A stretch of 64,000 nucleotides of DNA, taken from assembly GCA_021531755.1 (NCBI GenBank), contig JADYUK010000007.1:1-64000 (forward strand), in the 5' to 3' direction. A program made the translations under genes and the position numbers. Positions 35,820-43,196 of this stretch are shown here, in pieces. The notes under the pieces are model-generated. The model was not told the origin of the DNA, made no database searches, and saw only the letters and a list, made by a program, of their open reading frames with translations. Within the stretch, counting starts at the first letter, position 1. Each line of letters starts with the position of its first letter. This DNA is from Hoylesella loescheii. GTDB lineage: Bacteria; Bacteroidota; Bacteroidia; Bacteroidales; Bacteroidaceae.

Positions 35820-35854
35820 ACAGGGGGCATTCCATCATCAGGGATGCCCCCTGT
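35820..35854 (+). terminator. Terminator after kduI
   Basis: ACAGGGGGCATTCC pairs with GGGATGCCCCCTGT with a small internal mismatch. No long T-tract. Confidence 0.65.
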
Positions 35855-35890
35855 ATGCATTTATGGACAGACAATAAGAGTCGGGGAGAA

Positions 35891-36040
35891 GATTGAGAGA
35901 AGCAGAGGAAAAGGGAGAGAGAAAGCAAGGAGAAGGGAGAGAGAAAGCAAGGAAAAGGGTGAGAGAAAGCGAGGAGAAGATTAAGAGAAGGCTGTAAAAA
36001 GGAGAAAGAATGCGAGGAGAAGGGAGAAAGGCAAGAACAG
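35891..36040 (+). repeat. Purine-rich tandem array, 22-bp period
   Basis: Units start at 35891, 35913, 35935, 35957, 35979, 36001 (21 bp) and 36022 (partial). The best pair are GGGAGAGAGAAAGCAAGGAG plus AA and the next copy, differing at one base. Almost all plus-strand bases are purines. It lies in the spacer before the Nudix regulator. Confidence 0.85.
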
Positions 36041-36151
36041 ATATTATCGTAATGGATACGATATTAAACAAGATATCGTTTATCTTACGATATACGAGAA
36101 GTGAAGATTAGTTAAATTATTGTCACTCAGATACAGAAAAACCGTTTTATA

Positions 36152-36183
36152 CTTGTCAGGAAGGACAAAAAAGGTTAACTTTG
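36152..36183 (+). promoter_or_regulatory. Promoter for the Nudix regulator
   Basis: CTTG at 36152-36155, 20-bp spacer, TAACTTTG at 36176-36183, 27 bp before the ATG. Confidence 0.75.
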
Positions 36184-36210
36184 CAGAGCAAACCCTGATT
36201 AACAACTATC

Positions 36211-36930
36211 ATGCTTCAATCACTAACCCAAGTCAACCCATATGTCTCTGTCGACTGTGTCCTTCTCGGATTTGACGGAGAACAGCTCAATGTGCTCCTT
36301 GTACGGCAGTGCAGCACTGGCGGCAGCGACAGCACTGGCAACTACAAACTACCAGGAAGCCTCATCAATATGGATGAAGACCTTGACGACGCCGCACAGC
36401 GTGTTCTGAAGACCCTTACCGGATTGGAGCAAGTAAGCATGATACAGTTCAGGGCATTCGGTGGCGCGAAGCGTCTGAGCAACCCCGCAGACAGCATCTG
36501 GCTGGAGCGTTTCCACAATCTCCATAACCAGATAGAGCGCATTGTGACGATAGCCTACGCCGCACTGATACGCATCGACCGCCGCATGGAACGTCTTGAG
36601 GAGGGCTACGAGGCTTGCTGGATGCCGATATGCGATGTGCCGCACCTGGCATTCGACCACAACGACATAGTCAACGCCGCAATAGAGGAGATAAAGGCAC
36701 GCGCCACGCTCAACCCCACACTGATATTCAATCTCCTGCCCCGCAAGTTCACGGCGTCACAGCTACGCGTGGCCATGGAGAAGGTGCTGAACACCACATT
36801 CGACGTGAAGAACTTCCACAAGAAGCTGGCACAGATGCCTTATGTGGTGCCACTCGACGAGAAGGAGAACGGTGTCAGCCACCGGGCAGCGAGATACTTC
36901 AAGTTCCGCAAGCCAAGGAGCAAATTCTGA
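36211..36930 (+). CDS. Nudix-related transcriptional regulator (NrtR/AraR-like)
   Basis: 239 residues. Residues 1-150 form a Nudix fold starting YVSVDCVLLGFDGEQLNVLLVR, with GSLINMDEDLDDAAQRVLKTL at the Nudix box. The box lacks the catalytic REXXEE residues, so hydrolysis is unlikely. Residues 155-239 form a winged helix (FNLLPRKFTASQLRVAMEKV, then FDVKNFHKKL). Family members in Bacteroides control arabinose or xylose genes with the sugar as effector. Which sugar applies here cannot be read; xylB at 27941 is the nearest pentose gene. Own promoter at 36176. Confidence 0.85.
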   Translation: MLQSLTQVNPYVSVDCVLLGFDGEQLNVLLVRQCSTGGSDSTGNYKLPGSLINMDEDLDDAAQRVLKTLTGLEQVSMIQFRAFGGAKRLSNPADSIWLERFHNLHNQIERIVTIAYAALIRIDRRMERLEEGYEACWMPICDVPHLAFDHNDIVNAAIEEIKARATLNPTLIFNLLPRKFTASQLRVAMEKVLNTTFDVKNFHKKLAQMPYVVPLDEKENGVSHRAARYFKFRKPRSKF

Positions 36931-37254
36931 CAGGCGCCTCTTCCTCACCACCCTGCCCAGCCTGTGAGGAAGAATGGAGGGACATGGAAGCGGGACTATA
37001 TATATAATAAGGTATATAAGCACTTATATAATAAAGTGAAAATAAACCTTGCAGAGAACACTGAGCGTAATAGGCGCACAGCCGTCTCAACGTGAAGGAA
37101 TGAGAATTGGGGAGTGATATCCCACTGCCAGCAACGGCAATGGTGAGCGATGTACTCATAAGGAAGCCATCAGCCGGACAGCGACATGTCAGCTGGATGG
37201 CTGAAAAGGAAGACGAAACCTTTTACAAAATATAATAACTAACTGACTTACTTG
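36931..37254. other. Intergenic region, nothing firm recognised
   Basis: An AT-rich block near 37000-37050 with a degenerate TAAACCTTG box, followed by a loose inverted repeat GCCATC/GATGGC near 37167-37202, and then the terminator at 37255. A short transcript is conceivable but weakly supported. Confidence 0.3.
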
Positions 37255-37290
37255 CCCTGTATGCATGTGATTATGCATACAGGGTTTTTT
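37255..37290 (+). terminator. Rho-independent terminator
   Basis: CCCTGTATGCAT and ATGCATACAGGG form a perfect 12-bp stem with a 6-nt loop, followed by TTTTTT. Confidence 0.85.
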
Positions 37291-37294
37291 ATTG

Positions 37295-37617
37295 TTACAG
37301 TCCGGAAAACACTCTAAAGACCTTGACACAGTGGTGGAGTAATGATTATCCAGGCCTCTTCCAGCACACAAACATGACTGTCCGATAATTGTGCCTGCTA
37401 TACAGTATAACGGAAGAACGAGTAATAAAGCATAGAACGTTGTCCACAGCACAGAAGGGGCGCGACAGTTAGAAACTGATGGAGCAGCGAGGCTAATGGC
37501 CCCGTATCTTCGAGACTTAACTCTTGGACATGCTCTTAGCAATAGATTCCAATATTGCTACATCGGCTGTCTGCTAAAACCTATCGTTTCTCATCCTAAC
37601 GTTTTTACAGGACAGCA
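37295..37617. repeat. Long ACTGTCC-family element (copy 4, degenerate)
   Basis: The left end 37295-37334 (TTACAGTCCGGAAAACACTC...) matches copy 2 at 33 of 40 positions. The right end near 37602-37617 (TTTTTACAGGACAGC) is an imperfect inverted copy. About 320 bp lie between with no ORF of note. A 22-bp array begins 16 bp further right. Confidence 0.55.
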
Positions 37618-37632
37618 TATTCTGCAATAGTT

Positions 37633-37730
37633 ACTGAATGGCGGGCTCATTGGTACTGAATGGCGGGCTCATTGGTACTGAATGACGGGCCCATTGGTAC
37701 TAAATGGCGGGTTCATTGGTACTGAATGGG
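37633..37730 (+). repeat. 22-bp tandem array, family A (copy 3, best copy)
   Basis: Units start at 37633, 37655, 37677, 37699 and a truncated last unit at 37721. The first two full units are identical (ACTGAATGGCGGGCTCATTG plus GT). The last unit ends GAATGGGAAAA. Confidence 0.92.
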
Positions 37731-37906
37731 AAAACCAACCAGCGCAGCCTCCGAAACAAGGGAGAAACACTGAAGCCGCGACCTGGAGACAACGAGAGCG
37801 CACACCAAAGAAAACAGGAATAAAAGACATAAAACAAGGATAAACGGGCAAATATGGACGAAAAATGAAGAAAAACGAAGAAAAATCAAAAAAAACCGCC
37901 GAAAAA

Positions 37907-37938
37907 TTTGCAGGAAAGAGAAAATAGTCTTATCTTTG
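37907..37938 (+). promoter_or_regulatory. Promoter for the ABC/DUF2807/GntR unit
   Basis: TTTG at 37907-37910, 20-bp spacer, TATCTTTG at 37931-37938. The leader is about 150 nt. Confidence 0.8.
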
Positions 37939-38095
37939 CGGTGTCTTACAATAGTAATACACTAAATAAACATCAGACAACAAGGAGAAGAAGAAGTAAA
38001 ACAGACTCTACCACAGGGTATTGGCAAAGAAGGAGGAGAGACCTCAAAGGCATGTGCCGTATACCGATGGTGAATAAAAAAGAAAGGAAAAAGCT

Positions 38096-38914
38096 ATGGA
38101 CATCAAATTCACGAACGTCAGTTTCAAGTACAAGGGAACACGCAATGAGGTATTAAGCCACACGACGTTAGCATTCACAGAGAACCGCATCTACGGTCTG
38201 TTAGGCAAGAACGGTGTAGGCAAATCGACAATGCTGTATCTCGCCGCAGGACTGCTGGAGCCAACAGAGGGGACAGTAAGGATAGCCGGCGAGGAGAGCA
38301 AGAGACGCCGTCCTGAGATTCTGAAAGAGATATTCTTCGTCCCGGAGGAGTTCTCGCTTCCTAATGTGAGGCTGTCAGAGTATGTCAGCATGAACGCTCC
38401 GTTCTACCCCAACTTCTCGCGTGAGATGCTCGACATCTGCCTCAAGGACTTCGGCATGTCGGCCGATGTCAATCTCGGGGAGCTCTCCATGGGACAGAAG
38501 AAGAAGGTATTCATGAGCTTCGCCCTTGCGACAGGGACACGCATACTCCTCATGGACGAGCCGACAAACGGGCTCGACATACCATCGAAGAGCCAGTTCC
38601 GCAAGGCTATGAGCCGCATGATGGACGAGAACCGCATCGTGATAATATCAACCCACCAGGTGCACGATGTGGAGCAGCTGATAGACCACGTGGTAATCAT
38701 GTCGAAGGACGGAGTGCTCATGGACAAGTCAATGGAGGAGATAGCCGAGGAATATGTATTTGAATACAGGCTCATGGGCGACACAGCAGACGCCATATAC
38801 TGCGAGCCATCACTCCAGGGGACTATCGTCATGGCGCCAAGAGGCGACCGCGGAGAGACACAGGTGAACCTCGAGCTGCTCTTCAACGCCATCGTCAGCA
38901 AAAGCAAGGAATGA
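38096..38914 (+). CDS. ABC transporter ATP-binding protein
   Basis: 272 residues. Walker A GKNGVGKST (about 37-45), signature ELSMGQKKK, Walker B ILLMDEPTNGLD, H-loop STHQVHD. It is the cytoplasmic ATPase of a small exporter, resembling the YtrB/BcrA type. The last 60 residues are a C-terminal extension after MSKDGVLMDKSMEEI. The neighbours are a DUF2807 lipoprotein, a multi-helix membrane protein likely to be its permease, and a GntR regulator of the YtrA type, which together form one probable operon. Confidence 0.93.
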   Translation: MDIKFTNVSFKYKGTRNEVLSHTTLAFTENRIYGLLGKNGVGKSTMLYLAAGLLEPTEGTVRIAGEESKRRRPEILKEIFFVPEEFSLPNVRLSEYVSMNAPFYPNFSREMLDICLKDFGMSADVNLGELSMGQKKKVFMSFALATGTRILLMDEPTNGLDIPSKSQFRKAMSRMMDENRIVIISTHQVHDVEQLIDHVVIMSKDGVLMDKSMEEIAEEYVFEYRLMGDTADAIYCEPSLQGTIVMAPRGDRGETQVNLELLFNAIVSKSKE

Positions 38915-38996
38915 CACAGGCGACAGCAATCAGGAACAAGCAGGAAACCCAACCTAAGCAAGACAACAAACCAAAGCAAGAGAAAGGAACCACATC

Positions 38997-39797
38997 ATGA
39001 CAAAGACATATAACATACTGGCAACAACCATACTGACATTAGCTATGATGATAGCCGTCGGGATGCTCACATCGTGCAATATAGAGATAGTGAAGAACGA
39101 CGACAAGAATGACGAGACGAAGGTCTTCAACGTGAAGGAGTTCAGCCGTATAGAGGCAAGCGTCGGCGCCTCGATAATCTACAGCGCCTCAGACACGACA
39201 GAGGTGAAGGTAGTCTCAAGCAGGAGACAGTTAGACCGTCTCGACATAGAGACAAAGGACGGAGTGCTGTACATCGGATTCAAGAACGAGAAGCCGAATG
39301 GAGGCCGTATCGTGATAAACAACCGCAACCATGGCATAAAGATATTCATCCGCGGCCCGAAGATGGAGGGTGTGGCATTGTCTGGCAGCGGAGAGTTCAA
39401 GACAAAGGACCATATCACAGCCGAATTCTTCAACGCCCGCATATCAGGCTCAGGGTGGATTGACATCGATGGCATCAAGGCTAAGACACTGAAGGCCGAC
39501 ATATCAGGCTCGGGAGACATGGACCTGGGATGCATCGAGGCTACAGAGACATCGCTGTCAGTAGCCGGCTCAGGCAAAATCGAGGCAGAGGAAGTCAATG
39601 TCGACATGACAAACATACAGATTGCGGGTTCGGGCGATATAGACGTGGACATGAACGACTGTGGCAGCGCCATAGTGAACATAGCCGGCTCGGGCGACGT
39701 GAAGCTGAAAGGCACGGTCAACGAGCTTAACAAATCGGTAGCTGGCTCAGGCAATATCAACACGAAGGATTTAGTTATCAAGGGAGGTTCAAACTGA
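38997..39797 (+). CDS. DUF2807 (head GIN domain) lipoprotein
   Basis: 266 residues. Lipoprotein signal with lipobox LTSC (Cys about 27). The mature protein is a right-handed beta-helix type with repeated short turns (ISGSG, VAGSG, IAGSG six or more times, each followed by I/V-D/K-I/V pairs). DUF2807 proteins are called putative autotransporter adhesins but their role is unknown. It lies 82 bp behind the ABC ATPase and is probably anchored in the cell envelope. Confidence 0.88.
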   Translation: MTKTYNILATTILTLAMMIAVGMLTSCNIEIVKNDDKNDETKVFNVKEFSRIEASVGASIIYSASDTTEVKVVSSRRQLDRLDIETKDGVLYIGFKNEKPNGGRIVINNRNHGIKIFIRGPKMEGVALSGSGEFKTKDHITAEFFNARISGSGWIDIDGIKAKTLKADISGSGDMDLGCIEATETSLSVAGSGKIEAEEVNVDMTNIQIAGSGDIDVDMNDCGSAIVNIAGSGDVKLKGTVNELNKSVAGSGNINTKDLVIKGGSN

Positions 39798-40288
39798 TTC
39801 GGCAAGCAGAAGGAGCCACTGACAAGAGGCTTACATTCTGCAAGGGATAGGCTGCATATGACTAAAGGCTGGCACCTGCCGCACAGGCACAGAGTCAAGG
39901 CGAGCGGGATGCACTGCTCCCCCCGCGGCATAGCCTGGGCAAGCCCGGCACCTCAGACATAGCACCGGCCTATCTATGGCGAACCAGCAGAACCCATAAT
40001 AGAAGAACAGCAGACGCCGGCAACAGAGGGACAACCTGCCAGATGAGACACACCGGCAGGCAACCCACGCCGACGCCTGAGGCAACAGGGGACGGCTGCC
40101 ACAGCCAACGGGACGCAGGTAAAGCTGGAGGGACATTGAGAAAAACCTTTTCATAAAACCATTCAGACAGACAACGACATACCCGCCACGCTGCAAAACG
40201 CTCCGAGCATGGCAGCCCCCATTCGCCTAAAGAAACCACGGGCCAAGGACAAACAGCCCACAACTATAAACCAAGAAAGGAACCCGAT
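39798..40288. other. Long spacer inside the ABC operon
   Basis: 491 bp, G+C-rich, without an ORF of recognisable family. No TAnnTTTG box or terminator is seen, so co-transcription across it is possible. Confidence 0.4.
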
Positions 40289-41092
40289 ATGAACACGAAA
40301 AGACTGTTAGATGTAATAAACTGGAACCTCACTGGCGCCAAGCGTGCCCTAAGACGCGAGACAGCAGGACTCATCGTCGCCCCGTCATGTATAATCATCG
40401 CCAACTGCGCCCCATACTGGATAAACAAGCAGCCAGTGGACGAAGGGCTGCATATAGCCGCAAGCGTCACATGGTTCGCCCTGTTCTTCCTCGGCGCTTA
40501 CTGGGGAGCACGCTTCTGCTTCAACATGAACACGAAGAACAACGCGCTGAACTACATGATGCTGCCTGCCACTAACGGCGAGAAATACTTGGCCAACATG
40601 TTCATGCAGACAATCGTGAGGATGGTAGAGACTGCCGTTGCGATAATCATGGCAGACCTCATACAGGCTGTCATTTGCCTGTCGGTGGGCATAGACATAC
40701 AGAGCTACACTATGGCTCTCATAGATGCCGCCTCAGAGGTGACCGATGCCCCGCTGACGATTAAGGCGTTTATCCTGGCATCTATCATCAACCTGCATGC
40801 GTCGATGGTGCTCGGAGGATGCTTATTCCGCAAGAACCACCTCATATTCACAGGCATATCACTCTTCGCATTGATGTTCGCCACAACAGGAATACTAAGC
40901 GGAATATCATATCTCGTCAATGAATGGGCTGAGGCAAACGACTGTGCCATATACATCGACTTCACAATATCGAAGGATGCCATAGCATGGATAGCCTGCA
41001 CCGTGATAACAATGGTATCAGCACTCTTCTACTGGCTCTCGTTCAAGATATTCTGCCGCAGACAGCTCATAACAAGCCGTTTCTTCAACTAA
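40289..41092 (+). CDS. Multi-helix membrane protein, probable ABC permease
   Basis: 267 residues with about six hydrophobic helices (for example AGLIVAPSCIIIANCAPYW, WFALFFLGAYWGARF, LMFATTGILSGISYL, AWIACTVITMVSALFYWLSF). No ABC-2 signature is obvious, but the motif MLPATNGEKYLANM is like Bacteroidetes ABC-2-type permease subunits. Its position after the ATPase and lipoprotein supports a permease role. I cannot assign a substrate. Confidence 0.68.
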   Translation: MNTKRLLDVINWNLTGAKRALRRETAGLIVAPSCIIIANCAPYWINKQPVDEGLHIAASVTWFALFFLGAYWGARFCFNMNTKNNALNYMMLPATNGEKYLANMFMQTIVRMVETAVAIIMADLIQAVICLSVGIDIQSYTMALIDAASEVTDAPLTIKAFILASIINLHASMVLGGCLFRKNHLIFTGISLFALMFATTGILSGISYLVNEWAEANDCAIYIDFTISKDAIAWIACTVITMVSALFYWLSFKIFCRRQLITSRFFN

Positions 41093-41343
41093 AAGCGGAA
41101 TAAAACGAGCAGAAGAGTACCGCATGTCCTGCACGGACGCGGCAAACAACCTTCCATCCGCCAGTCAACGATGTCCACATTCAGTACCGGTTGACGGGGC
41201 GGAGAGGGCTGCCCAATCGCTCTCATGCCCTGTCCGTCACAGGCCAGGAGACAGAGGCGACAGGAAGAAGAATATAAAGACACCACCACAGGCACAGCTC
41301 TATGGAGAGTGTGGCTGATATGAACAAGAAAGGAAACAGCTAT

Positions 41344-41718
41344 ATGGTAACATTCGCAACAGACCGCCCAATATATCTACAGATATGCGACCGTATCTGT
41401 AACGAGATACTCCAGGAAGTCTATGCGGCCGACACACGCATCCCAAGCGTGAGAGAATACGGCGCACTGCTGCAGGTAAACCCCAACACAGCGTTCAAGG
41501 CTTTCGAGGAACTGTCACGTGACGACATCATATACCAGCGCCGGGGAATGGGCTACTACGTCAAGGCCGGAGCCCGGGAGCGCATCATGGAGCAGCGCCG
41601 GCAGACAATGCTAAACTCCACTCTGAAACAGTTGTTCAACGACATGGGTGTGCTCGGGATAAGCATTGACCAGGTCGTCGACGAGTATGTCAAATACCAG
41701 AGCGAGGAGAAAAGCTGA
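41344..41718 (+). CDS. GntR family regulator (YtrA type)
   Basis: 124 residues from ATG 41344; upstream Mets at 41302 (GTG/ATG) and 41320 are possible but give a non-conserved tail. It is a winged helix (PIYLQICDRICNEILQ, then TRIPSVREYGALLQVNPNTA, EELSRDDIIYQRRGMGYYV) followed by a short helical C-terminus (about 80-124), the size of YtrA regulators that repress adjacent ABC genes. Here it is the last gene of the unit, whereas in the classical order it comes first. Confidence 0.88.
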   Translation: MVTFATDRPIYLQICDRICNEILQEVYAADTRIPSVREYGALLQVNPNTAFKAFEELSRDDIIYQRRGMGYYVKAGARERIMEQRRQTMLNSTLKQLFNDMGVLGISIDQVVDEYVKYQSEEKS

Positions 41719-41825
41719 CAACCGGCAGCATCTTGCCGCTCCACACTGCCTGACAGCACACGGAGGACACACCGCATAGGGAGACAGCGACAAGAGACAG
41801 AACAGTATAAGGAACAACAGAAAGG

Positions 41826-41877
41826 CGAAGCGCCATCCCGCAGACATCAAAACAGATGACAGCAGGATGGCGCTTCG
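41826..41877. terminator. Bidirectional terminator between GntR and TlpA genes
   Basis: A perfect 13-bp stem CGAAGCGCCATCC/GGATGGCGCTTCG with a 26-nt loop, in the convergent space. Confidence 0.7.
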
Positions 41878-41999
41878 TTATTGTATAGGCGGGGAGTATA
41901 GATATCAACCGATAGCTATGGAGGGATATGGGAATATCTCGTCTCGCCGCTATCTTGATTTTCTCCCCACGTCATAGGTTCCCCAGCCTTATCAGGCAG

Positions 42000-43094
42000 C
42001 TACTTGGCGAAGAGCTCGTCGAGGAAGGTGTAGAATGCAGGATCCTCACCGACGACAGTCTTCACAATCTTCCCGTCCGGGCCGATGACAATCTTCGTCG
42101 GGAATCCGCTTATGGCATACTTCTCTGTGAGGTCAGAGCCCTTAGGGTTGTAGACATGCTTCCATGGTATCTGGTGCTTCTCGACAGCAGCCTTCCACTT
42201 CTGCTCAGTGTCGTTACAGTCAATGCCGAGAATCTCCATCTTGTCCTTGTACTTGTCGTAATACTTCTTCATCTCAGGTATACCCCTAATGCACCATATG
42301 CACCATGAGCCCCAGAAGTCAAGGACAACATACTTCCCGCGCAGCGAGGAGAGGGCGAGGTCCTGCCCATTGATATCCTTCAGCGTGAAGTCTGGTGCCT
42401 GACAGCCGTCAGCGACATACTTGGCCGCCTCCTTGCGTGCCTTCTCCTTGTCAACATCATTCTGCAGGCTGGTTATGATTTCTGAGAAATAGCCGTTGCG
42501 AGCCTCGGCCGACAGGAGGCTGAGCGGCTCCTCATAATCGTTCATGATATAAACAAGAGCGGCGCTGACATCGCTCGTAGGGTTGGCCTTTATATATGCC
42601 AGCCTGTACTCCTTCCCAGCCTTCTCGGCCTTCTCTATCAGCGGGGCATAGGCCTTGCGGAGAGAATCCTTCGGCTCGCCAGCCTTTATCTTGTCGTTCA
42701 TCTCGTCTCTCAGGCGGTTCGCCTCGGCTGAAGAGGCAACGCTGACCTTCTCAAATTCGGTGTAGAAAGCCGAGCTGCCTGGCTGTATATCGCCAGGAGA
42801 GGCGAAGTTGCATGTCTCGCCTGGCACGAGGAAAAGCAGCTGGCTGGCATTAGGATTGGCGTTAGAGCGGCGAACAAGGGCAAGGCGTGCCTTGTCGAGA
42901 GAAAGAGTGTAGGTGTAGCGGTGGTCCTTGAGCACAAGGGTGTCCGTGCGCTCAAATCTGGTGAAAGCCCGGTCAGCGACACGGACAAAGAGGGTATCGC
43001 AGTCATCATAGGCGAAATTCACCGTGACAGTTTCCTGTGCGCTGCATAGGCATGCTACGCAAAAGGCGCAAAGAGATAGAATTGTTCGTTTCAT
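42000..43094 (-). CDS. TlpA-like thioredoxin-fold lipoprotein or periplasmic protein with DUF4369-type N-terminus
   Basis: 364 residues from MKRTILSLCAFCVACLCSA; the ORF extension to 43118 is dropped. The signal peptide ends near CSAQE; the Cys-rich hydrophobic stretch could also be read as a lipobox. Residues 22-225 form a beta domain plus a helical part (EANRLRDEMNDKIKAG). Residues 230-364 are a thioredoxin fold with the active site WCIWC (about 270-274) and the cis-Pro region SGFPTKIVI. It would reduce or resolve disulfides in the periplasm. Confidence 0.85.
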   Translation of the reverse strand: MKRTILSLCAFCVACLCSAQETVTVNFAYDDCDTLFVRVADRAFTRFERTDTLVLKDHRYTYTLSLDKARLALVRRSNANPNASQLLFLVPGETCNFASPGDIQPGSSAFYTEFEKVSVASSAEANRLRDEMNDKIKAGEPKDSLRKAYAPLIEKAEKAGKEYRLAYIKANPTSDVSAALVYIMNDYEEPLSLLSAEARNGYFSEIITSLQNDVDKEKARKEAAKYVADGCQAPDFTLKDINGQDLALSSLRGKYVVLDFWGSWCIWCIRGIPEMKKYYDKYKDKMEILGIDCNDTEQKWKAAVEKHQIPWKHVYNPKGSDLTEKYAISGFPTKIVIGPDGKIVKTVVGEDPAFYTFLDELFAK

Positions 43095-43196
43095 GTTTGA
43101 TATGTTTTTGTGAGTCATTATTGGCGTATTATGGATATAGGGGGTAACGGATGATGGAGCGGGGGATGCTGGATGGCGGCGTGACAGAGAGCACTG

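Noticed and set aside
37908-38156. 82-residue plus-strand ORF before the ABC gene
   Set aside because: It begins inside the promoter of the unit and overlaps the ABC start in another frame; Arg/Lys/Thr-rich with no family match.
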